Positions 1 to 8,257 of a DNA stretch of 64,000 bases are shown here, piece after piece (position 1 is the stretch's first letter; the number at the start of each line of letters is the position of its first letter). The notes under the pieces were generated by a model, which was given only the letters and a program-made list of their open reading frames with translations, did no database searches and was not told the origin of the DNA. The stretch covers positions 18,288-82,287 of the forward strand of contig NZ_PQSS01000031.1 of NCBI RefSeq assembly GCF_002920535.1, written 5' to 3'. The position numbers and the translations under genes are program-made. This DNA is from Streptomyces sp. Ru71. GTDB taxonomy: Bacteria; Actinomycetota; Actinomycetes; Streptomycetales; Streptomycetaceae.

Positions 1-696
1 CAGCTTCGCGACCCGCAGCACGGACGCGTCGACGACCTCGCCCGCCAGCACGGGTACGGACTCGCGCAGCACGGTGGTGGTGCCGTCGGCGGCCACGTGC
101 TCGATCCTCAGCGTGCCGTCCTGCTCGATGATCACGGACTTCTCGGTGGAGCGGAAGTCGTTCTCACCCATGGTCGCCACGTCCGTCTTGGACTCGGAGG
201 TCCAGGCGCCCATGCGGTGCGGGTGGGTCTTGGCGTAGTTCTTGACGGAGGCGGGGGCGCGGCGGTCGGAGTTGCCCTCACGCAGGACCGGGTTCACGGC
301 GGAGCCCTTGACCTTGTCGTAGCGGGCGCGGATCTCGCGCTCCTCGTCGGTCTTCGGCTCGTCCGGGTAGTTCGGCAGCGCGTAGCCCTGGCCCTGCAGC
401 TCGGCGATCGCGGCCTTCAGCTGAGGGATGGACGCCGAGATGTTCGGCAGCTTGATGATGTTGGCGGCCGGCGTCTTGGCCAGCTCGCCCAGCTCGGTCA
501 GCGCGTCCGGGATGCGCTGGTCCTCGGTCAGGTACTCCGGGAAGACGGCGATGATGCGCCCGGCCAGCGAGATGTCCCGCGTCTCCACGGAGACACCGGC
601 CTGCGAGGCGTACGCCTGGACCACCGGCAGGAAGGAATACGTCGCCAGGGCCGGGGCCTCGTCAGTGTGTGTGTAGATGATGGTCGAGTCAGTCAC
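1..696 (-). CDS. icd: NADP-dependent isocitrate dehydrogenase, monomeric type (3' end outside window)
   Basis: Oxidative decarboxylation of isocitrate to 2-oxoglutarate in the TCA cycle, cytosolic. The frame is open from the GTG at 694-696 to the window edge (232 codons), about a third of the roughly 740 residues usual for monomeric IDH. The start reads MTDSTIIYTHTDEAPALAT, the typical N-terminus of this family; further family-like stretches include FLPVVQAYASQAGV, KTPAANIIKLPNISASIP and YPDEPKTDEE. A GGAG-type ribosome binding site lies about 7 bases upstream of the GTG. The C-terminal part with most of the active site is not in the window. Family call is seen directly from the sequence; activity is inferred. 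Confidence 0.93.
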   Translation of the reverse strand, partial: MTDSTIIYTHTDEAPALATYSFLPVVQAYASQAGVSVETRDISLAGRIIAVFPEYLTEDQRIPDALTELGELAKTPAANIIKLPNISASIPQLKAAIAELQGQGYALPNYPDEPKTDEEREIRARYDKVKGSAVNPVLREGNSDRRAPASVKNYAKTHPHRMGAWTSESKTDVATMGENDFRSTEKSVIIEQDGTLRIEHVAADGTTTVLRESVPVLAGEVVDASVLRVAKL

Positions 697-726
697 CGGG
701 TGCTCCGCTCCACGTCTGCAACATTG

Positions 727-738
727 CTCGACATCAAG
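727..738. promoter_or_regulatory. imperfect palindrome upstream of icd
   Basis: CTCGACATCAAG lies about 30 bases upstream of the icd start in the short gap between icd and the DUF4186 gene. It is a near-palindrome (CTCGA / TCAAG with one mismatch) in a locally AT-richer stretch, so it could be a regulator site or part of the icd promoter. No regulator can be named from the sequence. Confidence 0.3.
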
Positions 739-808
739 ATATCTCGTGATCCGGTCCGGCTCGACAGGGGTCCTGGCCGGAAAACGCGCCGCCGGACCGG
801 CCCGCGGC

Positions 809-1213
809 TCAGCCGCCGCGCGCTGTGGCCGGGCCGGTACCGCCTGTCATCTCACGCCCGATCCAGCGGCAGATCACGGCGACCACGTACGCCCGCTCGG
901 CGTGGCTCAGCTCGCGGCCCTTGGGGATGCCGTGCCAGCGCTCCAGGCAGCTGCGGCAGCAGGTCGCGGTCGCGTGCTGGGCCACGAACACCGGGTGACC
1001 GCGGTACGGCGTCTGCCTGCCGTCCTTGTACGGCTCGGCCGGCGCGAGGCGCTTGACGATCAGGTCGTGGGCGTGGCGCCGGATCGTCGCCGGGCCCTTC
1101 AGCTCGGCGGTGGCGCGGTCACGGCCGCGCAGGTGGAACTTCGACCGGAACGGCTGCCGGGCGAGCGCGTCCAGCCGCCGGTCGATGTCACGGACGTCGG
1201 GGGAGGAGGTCAT
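809..1213 (-). CDS. DUF4186 family protein
   Basis: A 134-residue soluble protein of unknown function. The whole length matches the DUF4186 pattern: PFRSKFHLRGRD, a TIRRHAHDLI helix, the RGHPVFVAQHATATCC block with paired cysteines (CCRSCLERWHGIPKGR) and a C-terminal AYVVAVICRWI helix. The conserved His and Cys residues suggest metal binding, but this is inference. It starts 12 bases after the stop of the large STAND ATPase gene on the same strand, so the two are probably co-transcribed. That makes it the third gene of a possible operon beginning at 5115. Confidence 0.85.
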   Translation of the reverse strand: MTSSPDVRDIDRRLDALARQPFRSKFHLRGRDRATAELKGPATIRRHAHDLIVKRLAPAEPYKDGRQTPYRGHPVFVAQHATATCCRSCLERWHGIPKGRELSHAERAYVVAVICRWIGREMTGGTGPATARGG

Positions 1214-1225
1214 GCTGCCTCGACC

Positions 1226-4200
1226 CTAGCTCTCGCCCAGCACCAGGTCCGCCAGGAGCGGCAGCTGTTCCGGTACGACGTCGGCGATCTCACCGATCAG
1301 CTGGCTCCAGGGGCCCAGGGACAGCGCCTCGACCAGCAGCAGGCGCCCCCGCGGCGACGGCCCCAGCGACCGGGCGATCACCGCGAGCGCCTTGCCGCGG
1401 TGTTCCGGCGCGGTGATCGCGTCGGCCAGGTCCCGTGCCTGCTCCGGCGCGTCCGCCCGGACCAGGGCCTTCGCGAGCGCCGGCATGGCACGCTCCCGCA
1501 GGACGGGGCGGTGGATCTCGTCGAGCAGCGCCAGGCCACGCGCGATGTCACCGCCGGCGGCCGTTCCCGCCGCGAGGAAGCCGAGGCTGCGCTCGCCCAT
1601 CGCCGTGTCGGCGGTCTCCTCGGTGAACAGCGCGGCCCGGTCCAGGTCACCCAGCTCCACCAGCTTCTCCACGACGCCGCTCAGGAACTCGGGGACCACC
1701 TCCCGCGGCAGGTCCCCCTTGAGCGCGAGGGCTTCGTCCACCTCGCCGGCCGCGAGGAACGCCGTCGCGGCGGCGTAGGTGTCCCAGCGGCGCCGGGAGG
1801 GACTGTCCGCGGTGAGGGACAGGTCCCGGATCTCCCGGGCCAGTTCCGCGGCCCCGCCCGGGTTCCCCGTGCCGGCGAAGGCCTCGGCCACGCGTTGCAG
1901 CGCGTCGGCGCGTTCCGCCCGGCCCAGGCGCGTCCGGATCTCGTCGAGCAGGAGGCGGAAAAGGTCATCCGCCTCCGCGCGACGCCCCGTGTGGTGCAGC
2001 ACCCTGGCCAACTTCGTGAGATTCATCAGGCGCCCGTAGCTGTCGTCGGGCAGCGCGGCGATGGTCTCCTCCGCGCGGCGGACGACACGGCGGGCCCGAT
2101 CCCGCTGCCCGGACCGGCCCAGGGCGGCCGCGACCTCGACGAGCGTGTTCACCCACTGCCAGGGGGCCAGTCCGTACCGGGCCAGGTGCGTGGCCCGCAC
2201 CAGCACGGCATCGGCCCGCTCGCGATGACCCGCCCGGTACAGGAAGTCCGCCGTGTCGACCAGCAGCTGCACCTGCCAGTGCGGATAGAGCACGTCACCG
2301 ACGACGTCCAGGGCACGATCGGCCACCCGCATGGTGCGCACCGGGTCGCCGGACGCGGCCAGCTCCTTGCCGACGGCGTTGAGGACCTTCGCCCGGTAGA
2401 TCGGCTCGGTGAGGTCCTCGGCCAGCGCCAGTGCCCTGCCGACGTCACCGGACTCCGCGGCCACGACGCCGATCTCGACCAGGCCGTCCTCGGGATCGGC
2501 GAGGAACGACTCGACCAGGTCCAGCGCCCGCTCGTGCTGTCCTGTGGCCCCAAGACCCGCGGCGACCTGGGGAAAGAGCCACTCCACGTCGTCGGGATCG
2601 GCCATGGCCGCCGTCAGCTCCGCCGCCGTCGCCGCGCACCGGGCGGCCAGGGCGGCGAGTGCGGGCGCCGCGGACATTCTCCGGGCGGCCAGGGCGAGCA
2701 CCTGCGGACGCCGGAACGCGCCTTCACTCTCCTCGCAGCGGCACGCCCGGTCCGCCAGCCGCAGGGCCTGCCGCCCGTCGCCGAGCAGGGACAGCGACGC
2801 GGCCAGGGCGGCGCACAGGGCGCTCTCGGTGAGCACACCGGTCCCCGTCACCGTCGCGTCGACCGCTTCGAGGGCGGCCGCGGCGGCATCGGCACCCAAC
2901 GTCGCGCTGTCGTCTGTACCCGGCGCCGCGCCGTCGTCGGCACCGGGCGCCAGGCCGTCGCCCGTACCCCGCGTCGCGCTGTCGTCTGTACCCGGCGCCG
3001 CGCCGTCGTCGTCGGCCGCCCCGTCGCGGCTCGCGGCCCGGGCCACGGCCTCGACGACGGCGACGAGTGCCTGCGCCCTGCGTTCGGCGTCGTCGATGTC
3101 CCGGGCCAGCCGCAGGGCGGCGGCGTGCCGCCCGCTGTCCGCCAGCCCTTTGACGATCGCTTCGGCCAGGCGGCACCGGTCCTCCTCCCCGTCCACCTCG
3201 TCGAGCAGGGCGGCCGCCTCGTCCGCCTGCCCGGTGGCGGCGAGGGAGCCGGCCACGTCGGCCAGGGCAGCCACCCTGTCGTACGACTCGCGCTGTGACT
3301 TCGCCAGACCGAGGGCTCGTCCGGTGTGCCCGAGGCGGGACCACAGACCGATCAGGGCGGCGGGAAGGTTGGCCGTCCGGTCGTGCAGGGCGTCCCGCGC
3401 GGCGGCGAGCCGCAGGGCGACGGCCACGTCCTGGTCGCCGGCTCGCCGTCCGTCCGCGAGGATCTGGTCGAAGGACACCGCCACCTCGCTCAGCGCCTCC
3501 AGGTCCGCGCCGGACACCTGCCACAGCCGCTCGTGGCGGCGGGCGTCACAGGCCAGCGCCACCAGCCTCGGCGTGTCCCCCTGCTCGCGCAGGAGCTGGC
3601 CGTAGCCGCGCAGGAGGTATTCGGGCGTTGTGTCGGGCCACCGAGCGCTCCGGTAGCCGTCCGCCCATGAGTGCAGGCGCGCGCGGTGGGCCGACAGCTC
3701 CTTCCCGGTGAGGAGTTCCGCCGCGCTCTGCTGGATCTCCTCGTGGGCCAGCAGCCAGACGTCGGGGCCGACGGGGGTCCAGTGCGCGGAGCGCCGGAGG
3801 AAGCTGCGCCCGTCCACCGCGCACAGCTCTCGCTCCACTAGCCGCTGCGAGGTCTCCGTCAGCTCGGCGAAGTCACGCGCGCTCAGGCCGCCTTCGGCCG
3901 CCACGGTCAGGCCGACCAGGTCCCAGCCCAGCCCGCCGCCCTCGCGCAGCCGCAGCAGATCCCGCTCCGCGTCCCACCGCACGGCCTCGGCATGGGGCGA
4001 CGGCTCCAGCTCGTGATCGATCTGCGTCGTTCTGAGGGGATGCCCCGGCGGCACGTCCCCCGGCACCGGCGGATGCGGGCGGCCGGCGACGATGACGCGC
4101 ATGCCGTGCGGCGGTACGCGGGGCAGCAGCGCGGCGATGCTGTGGCAGTCCGGTCCGGCGGTCACCCCTCGGTCCTCGTCCAGCCCGTCCACCACGAGCA

Positions 4201-4732
4201 CGAGACGCCGGCCGCGCTCGGCGCACCACTGAGCCGCCCGGTTCATCGCGAGCAGCGTCTGTTCGTCGCGTGTGGCGGGCGTGCTCAGCGGTTCCTCCTC
4301 GCCCAGCAGGGCGTACAGCTGACGCTGGACGACCTCGCAGAACGCCGCCGCGTCGTTCTGCCGGGCCAGGCGGGAGGTGATGAAGAACGAGATGATGTCG
4401 ACGCCGGGCGGCGGATCGAGGACGAACCTGGCCAGCAGGGCGGACTTTCCCGCCCAGGCGGGTGCCACCCAGCGCCAGTAGCTGTCGCCGGGACGGTCGT
4501 TCGGGGTGTCGTCGCGGCAGAAGGCCGACAGCTGGGCGAGTTCGCGTGCGCGGCCCTGGAAGCCGGCGGTGGACAGGGCCTCGACCTGCAGCAGGTAGCC
4601 CGACACGGCCGGGCGCGGCGGGGCCACCCGCACGGGGCTGTTGATCATCACCCCGGTGTTGGCGAAGGCCCCGGCTCCCCGCGCCGAGGCCTCGCCCGAA
4701 TCGCTCACCGAGGTTCTGCCGCGGGACGTCAT
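1226..4732 (-). CDS. STAND-type NTPase with helical repeats and an N-terminal ANTG motif
   Basis: A 1168-residue protein with the layout of a signal-transduction ATPase. Residues 1-35 are Gly/Ala/Ser-rich and contain DSGEASARGAGAFANTGV. Residues 50-330 form the NTPase: FQGRARELAQL before the core, a P-loop APAWAGKSALL in which the first glycine of GxxxxGKS is replaced by alanine, and a Walker B strand RLVLVVDGLDE. From about residue 330 to the end there are alpha-helical TPR-like repeats rich in LA, GR and RALxLA patterns. They are broken near residues 575-620 by a low-complexity Asp/Gly/Ala linker. STAND proteins act as inactive monomers that oligomerise on sensing a ligand through their repeats. 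The preceding membrane-protein gene ends 11 bases upstream and carries two copies of the same ANTG motif. A role in an abortive-infection-like or conflict system is inferred from architecture, not shown. Confidence 0.8.
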   Translation of the reverse strand: MTSRGRTSVSDSGEASARGAGAFANTGVMINSPVRVAPPRPAVSGYLLQVEALSTAGFQGRARELAQLSAFCRDDTPNDRPGDSYWRWVAPAWAGKSALLARFVLDPPPGVDIISFFITSRLARQNDAAAFCEVVQRQLYALLGEEEPLSTPATRDEQTLLAMNRAAQWCAERGRRLVLVVDGLDEDRGVTAGPDCHSIAALLPRVPPHGMRVIVAGRPHPPVPGDVPPGHPLRTTQIDHELEPSPHAEAVRWDAERDLLRLREGGGLGWDLVGLTVAAEGGLSARDFAELTETSQRLVERELCAVDGRSFLRRSAHWTPVGPDVWLLAHEEIQQSAAELLTGKELSAHRARLHSWADGYRSARWPDTTPEYLLRGYGQLLREQGDTPRLVALACDARRHERLWQVSGADLEALSEVAVSFDQILADGRRAGDQDVAVALRLAAARDALHDRTANLPAALIGLWSRLGHTGRALGLAKSQRESYDRVAALADVAGSLAATGQADEAAALLDEVDGEEDRCRLAEAIVKGLADSGRHAAALRLARDIDDAERRAQALVAVVEAVARAASRDGAADDDGAAPGTDDSATRGTGDGLAPGADDGAAPGTDDSATLGADAAAAALEAVDATVTGTGVLTESALCAALAASLSLLGDGRQALRLADRACRCEESEGAFRRPQVLALAARRMSAAPALAALAARCAATAAELTAAMADPDDVEWLFPQVAAGLGATGQHERALDLVESFLADPEDGLVEIGVVAAESGDVGRALALAEDLTEPIYRAKVLNAVGKELAASGDPVRTMRVADRALDVVGDVLYPHWQVQLLVDTADFLYRAGHRERADAVLVRATHLARYGLAPWQWVNTLVEVAAALGRSGQRDRARRVVRRAEETIAALPDDSYGRLMNLTKLARVLHHTGRRAEADDLFRLLLDEIRTRLGRAERADALQRVAEAFAGTGNPGGAAELAREIRDLSLTADSPSRRRWDTYAAATAFLAAGEVDEALALKGDLPREVVPEFLSGVVEKLVELGDLDRAALFTEETADTAMGERSLGFLAAGTAAGGDIARGLALLDEIHRPVLRERAMPALAKALVRADAPEQARDLADAITAPEHRGKALAVIARSLGPSPRGRLLLVEALSLGPWSQLIGEIADVVPEQLPLLADLVLGES
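2901..3011. repeat. 72-base direct repeat inside the STAND ATPase gene
   Basis: A 39-base segment at 2901-2939 recurs without change at 2973-3011, a period of 72 bases or 24 codons. It encodes the Asp/Gly/Ala-rich linker between helical repeats, with the pattern GTDDSAT and GADDGAAP repeated. The period keeps the frame, so copy number could vary without breaking the protein. Confidence 0.75.
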
Positions 4733-4743
4733 CGCGTGTGCCG

Positions 4744-5115
4744 TCAGTCCTGCCGGAAACCGGTGTTGGCGCTGCCGCCGTCCGCCTGTGCGTCACCGGT
4801 GCCGTCGACGGACACCTCACCGGGTGCGGCGCCGGGCGTGGCGGAGACGAAACCCGTGTTGGCGTCCCCGCCGCCGTTGGCCGTGGCCTTCCCCGTGCCC
4901 GACACCCGCACGGCGGCGGCACCGCGGGCCGGTGCCAGCAGGGTGTGGACGCTCAGCCCGAGCGCGGCCACCCCGAACAGCGCGGAGGCCACCCCCGCCA
5001 CCTGGTTCGCGCGCTCCCAGCTCAGGAACGACAGCGCACCGGCGAACACCGCGATCACCAGCCCCGTCGCCGCCAGGACGGCGCGTCCGCCACCGCTCAC
5101 GCCCAGCCCTCCCAC
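4744..5115 (-). CDS. small two-helix membrane protein with two ANTG motifs
   Basis: A 123-residue protein with no named family that I recognise. Residues 10-32 and 37-60 are two hydrophobic segments separated by a short polar turn (SWERANQ), so it should be an integral membrane hairpin. The tail is Gly/Ala/Thr-rich and holds two copies of a motif: GTGKATANGGGDANTGF and GTGDAQADGGSANTGF. The same motif, in looser form, is at the N-terminus of the STAND ATPase encoded 11 bases downstream. This resembles the known bacterial arrangement in which an NLR-like ATPase and a membrane or enzymatic effector share a short amyloid-type signalling motif. Under that reading this would be the membrane effector; that is inference. 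The 11-base gap indicates one transcript with the ATPase. Confidence 0.72.
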   Translation of the reverse strand: MGGLGVSGGGRAVLAATGLVIAVFAGALSFLSWERANQVAGVASALFGVAALGLSVHTLLAPARGAAAVRVSGTGKATANGGGDANTGFVSATPGAAPGEVSVDGTGDAQADGGSANTGFRQD

Positions 5116-5232
5116 CCTGTCGGCGCCCGGCGCGGGCAGGGACGTCCCGCGCCCGCGTCTGCCACGGAACGCGAGCCAACGATACGGCCAACGCCCGTGC
5201 CGCCGCCGCCTCGTGGCGGGTCCCGGCCGGGT

Positions 5233-6324
5233 TCATCCGGCCTGGGAGGGCCCCGCCACCATGTCCTCCCTGCTCCGCTGCTGCGGGATCGTCGCCGACC
5301 CCTGCTGGAGGGTCACCGTGCGTGCCGGGGCCGGGATGACGATGCCCTCGGCGCGGTAGCGCTTGTGCAGGCGCTTGATGAACTCGTGCTTGATCCGGTA
5401 CTGGTCGCTGAACTCGCCGACGCCCAGGATCACCGTGAAGCCGATCCGGGTGTCGCCGAAGGTGTGGAAGCGGATCGTCGGCTCGTGGTCCGGCAGCGCC
5501 CCGGTGATCGAGGTCATCACCTCGGCGATCACCTCGTTGGTGACCCGCTCCACCTGGTCCAGGTCGCTGTCGTACGCCACACCGACCTGCACCAGGATCG
5601 TCAGGTCCTGCTCGGGCCGGGAGAAGTTGGTCATGTTGGTCTTGGCCAGCTGGCCGTTCGGGACGACGACGAGGTTGTTGGACAGCGCGCGCACGGTCGT
5701 CTGCCGCCAGTTGATGTCCTCGACGTATCCCTCCTCCCCGCTGCTGAGCCGGATGTAGTCGCCGACCTGCACGGTCTTGGAGGCGAGGATGTGGATGCCG
5801 GCGAACAGGTTGGCGAGCGTGTCCTGCAGCGCCAGGGCGACCGCCAGACCGCCCACGCCCAGGGCGGTGAGCAGCGGCGCGATGGAGATGCCCAGCGTCT
5901 GCAGCACCACCAGGAAGCCGATCGCGAGGACCAGCACCCGGGTGATGTTCACGAAGATCGTCGCGGACCCGGCGACGCCGGAGCGCGACTGCGTCACCGC
6001 GCTCACCAGGCCACCGATCACCCGGGCCGCAGACAGCGTCACGACGAAGATCAGCCACACCGTCAGCGACTGGTTGACGGTCCGCTGCACCGTCCGGGTC
6101 AGCGGCAGCACGGCCGCCGCCGAGGCGGCTCCGCCGGCGATGGCCGCCCACGGCACCACCGTGCGCAGGGCGTCCACGATGACGTCGTCGCCGCTCCACC
6201 GGGTCCGCTTGGCGTGCTTCGCGAGCCAGCGCAGCAGGGTGCGGGAGAAGAAGGCCACCAGCAGGCCCGCCGCGAGGGCGATACCGGCCAGCACCAGGTC
6301 GTCCAGGGTCAGCGCGCGGTTCAC
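5233..6324 (-). CDS. MscS-family mechanosensitive ion channel
   Basis: A 363-residue membrane channel that releases solutes on hypo-osmotic shock. About four hydrophobic segments occur in residues 8-30, 58-78, 86-108 and 125-150. They are followed by the pore-lining helix region with the Gly/Ala pattern ALGVGGLAVALALQDTLANLFAG, and then the MscS beta domain: VGDYIRLSSGEEGYVEDINWRQT and VVVPNGQLAKTNMTNFSRP, both signature stretches. The C-terminal alpha/beta domain ends in KRLHKRYRAEGIVIPAP. Length is typical of the larger actinobacterial MscS paralogues. It stands alone, with a 117-base gap to the membrane-protein gene downstream on the same strand. Confidence 0.9.
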   Translation of the reverse strand: MNRALTLDDLVLAGIALAAGLLVAFFSRTLLRWLAKHAKRTRWSGDDVIVDALRTVVPWAAIAGGAASAAAVLPLTRTVQRTVNQSLTVWLIFVVTLSAARVIGGLVSAVTQSRSGVAGSATIFVNITRVLVLAIGFLVVLQTLGISIAPLLTALGVGGLAVALALQDTLANLFAGIHILASKTVQVGDYIRLSSGEEGYVEDINWRQTTVRALSNNLVVVPNGQLAKTNMTNFSRPEQDLTILVQVGVAYDSDLDQVERVTNEVIAEVMTSITGALPDHEPTIRFHTFGDTRIGFTVILGVGEFSDQYRIKHEFIKRLHKRYRAEGIVIPAPARTVTLQQGSATIPQQRSREDMVAGPSQAG

Positions 6325-6719
6325 CGGCCGCCTCCGTGCGGACGTCGTGGGGCCTGCCCGGCCGACGGCGGTATGTGAAGTCTCGTCACGAGGTCACCTG
6401 CTCGAACTGTTTAGTGCCAGGGATGCGCGCCGCGCCCGGCCGACGGGCCGTCAGGGCGCGGCGCGAGCGCTCATCCTGCCGCATCCGGCACAGCAGTTCG
6501 AAACCGGGCGGGTGGTCCGCAGTGCGGCGGCGGCGTCCCGCGCGGCCCGGCTCGCCCGGTCCGGCCGCGCCGGTCGGCGGGGGTGCCGGTCAGGCCGGCC
6601 CCTGCCGCGGCCAGGGGCGGCGGCCCGCGGGACGTGTGCGCGCCGGGCGGGCCGCCGGGCCGCGGTGCGATGCTGCCGACGGCCTGGGCCGCGAGACCGG
6701 CGGCAGAGCGCGAGGCCGG
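6325..6719. other. 395-base intergenic region, no gene seen
   Basis: This gap lies between the start of the MscS gene and the stop of the amino-acid permease gene, both on the minus strand. It should hold the MscS promoter and the 3' end of the permease transcript. It is very GC-rich with several short inverted repeats, none clearly a terminator. An AT-richer patch around 6405-6420 is the only compositional change. No open frame with convincing codon use was found. Confidence 0.5.
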
Positions 6720-8234
6720 TCAGACGATGCCCTCCGCGAGTTCCGCCTGCTCGCGCTCGTCGCCGTAGGCGGCGGTGGCCGGGGTGGCGTACGAGCGGCG
6801 GGCCATGAACCACCACACCGTGGCGAGCAGCAGGACGACGGCGAGGGCGACGGCGGCGTAGTTCATCGTGTCGGCCGTCACCGGCCGGGACTGCGGCAGG
6901 CAGAACAGCACCGTCACCAGCGCCACCCACACCACCGCGATCCAGCCGATCGGCTTGCTCCACCGGCCCAGGTGCCACGGCCCGCGCTGGAAGCGGTCCC
7001 CGGCGCGCAGGCGCAGCAGCACCGGGATGGCGTAGGCGGGGGTGATGCCGATGACGTTGATGGCGGTGACCGCGCCGTAGGCGGTCGCCGAGTACAGCGA
7101 CGGCAGGGCGAGCACGCACGCCACCGTGACCGACAGCCAGACCGCCGCCACCGGTGTCTGGGTGCGGGCGCTGACCCGGCGCCACAGCGCCGAACCGGGC
7201 AGGGCGCGGTCCCGGGAGAAGGCGAACACCATCCGGCTGGCCGCGGCGACCTCGGCGTTGCCGCAGAACAGCTGCGCGACGATGACGACGAGCAGCAGCG
7301 CGCTCGCGCCGTCCGTGCCGAGCCCGTCCAGCAGGATCTGCGCGGGCGGCACCCCGGTGGCGCTGGTCCGGGTGGCGTCGTAGTCCTGGATGGCGAAGGT
7401 CAGCCCCGCCAGCAGGACGAAACCGGCCAGCCACGACGCCCAGATGGCGCGCACGATGCCGCGGGCGGCGGCGGTGGACGCCTGCTTGGTCTCCTCGGAC
7501 AGATGGGCGGAGGCGTCGTAGCCGGAGAACGTGTACTGCGCGAGCAGCAGGCCGATCGCGGCGACGTACACCGGGTTGTCCCAGCCGGTGTCGTTGACGA
7601 ACGTGGTGAACACGAACGACGGCGACCGGTGGTGGTCCGGCACGATCGCCAGCGCGCCCACGATCAGCGCCACACCGGCCAGGTGCCACCACACGCTGAT
7701 CGAGTTCAGCACGCTGACCAGGCGCACCCCGAACAGGTTCAGCACCGCGTGCAGCAGCAGGATCGCGCAGAAGATCAGCATGGTCTTCCCCGGCGTCGGC
7801 GTGAACCCCCACTGCAGGTTCGCGAAGGCCCCGGTGAACAGGGCGGCGCCGTAGTCGATGCCGGCGATCGCGCCGAGCAGGCCGAGCAGGTTCAGCCAGC
7901 CGGTGTACCAGCCCCAGCGGCGCCCGCCGAGCCGGTCGGCCATGTAGTACAGGGCACCGGACGTCGGGTACGCGCTGGTGACCTCGGCCAGCGCCAGCCC
8001 CACGCACAGCACGAACAGGCCGACGCCCGCCCAGCCCCACAGCATCACGGCCGGGCCGCCCGCGCCCATGCCGAAGCCGTACAGCGTCATGCAGCCGGAC
8101 AGGATCGAGATCACCGAGAAGCTGATCGCGAAGTTGCCGAAACCGCCCATGCGGCGGGCCAGGACGGGCCGGTAGCCGAGCTCGCGCAGCCGCTTCTCCT
8201 CGTCGCGGGAGTCGGCCGGGTCGAGGGTGGACAT
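6720..8234 (-). CDS. APC-family amino acid permease
   Basis: A 504-residue cytoplasmic-membrane transporter with about 12 hydrophobic segments. The N-terminus is MSTLDPADSRDEEKRLRELGY, followed by FGNFAISFSVISILSG, the first helix with the unwound region of APC transporters. Later come TSGALYYMADRLGGRRWGW and FSGYDASAHLSEETKQAS, both consensus blocks of the GABA/amino-acid permease branch. The ATG at 8232-8234 is preferred over an upstream in-frame start because a GGAGG site lies just before it and the upstream residues are Arg/Pro-rich shadow sequence. Substrate cannot be told. The gene 23 bases upstream, a helical protein of unknown function, is on the same strand and may be co-transcribed. 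Confidence 0.9.
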   Translation of the reverse strand: MSTLDPADSRDEEKRLRELGYRPVLARRMGGFGNFAISFSVISILSGCMTLYGFGMGAGGPAVMLWGWAGVGLFVLCVGLALAEVTSAYPTSGALYYMADRLGGRRWGWYTGWLNLLGLLGAIAGIDYGAALFTGAFANLQWGFTPTPGKTMLIFCAILLLHAVLNLFGVRLVSVLNSISVWWHLAGVALIVGALAIVPDHHRSPSFVFTTFVNDTGWDNPVYVAAIGLLLAQYTFSGYDASAHLSEETKQASTAAARGIVRAIWASWLAGFVLLAGLTFAIQDYDATRTSATGVPPAQILLDGLGTDGASALLLVVIVAQLFCGNAEVAAASRMVFAFSRDRALPGSALWRRVSARTQTPVAAVWLSVTVACVLALPSLYSATAYGAVTAINVIGITPAYAIPVLLRLRAGDRFQRGPWHLGRWSKPIGWIAVVWVALVTVLFCLPQSRPVTADTMNYAAVALAVVLLLATVWWFMARRSYATPATAAYGDEREQAELAEGIV

Positions 8235-8257
8235 GTGAAGGCCTCCGGGGGGTCGGG

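Noticed and set aside
677..3298. Long plus-strand open frame of 873 codons opposite the STAND ATPase gene
   Set aside because: It is an antisense shadow: residues are Arg/Gly/Pro-rich with no domain, and the opposite strand encodes clear ATPase motifs.
4738..6378. Long plus-strand frame across the membrane-protein and MscS genes
   Set aside because: Low-complexity composition rich in Gln, His, Arg and Gly, and the minus strand carries the recognisable MscS channel.
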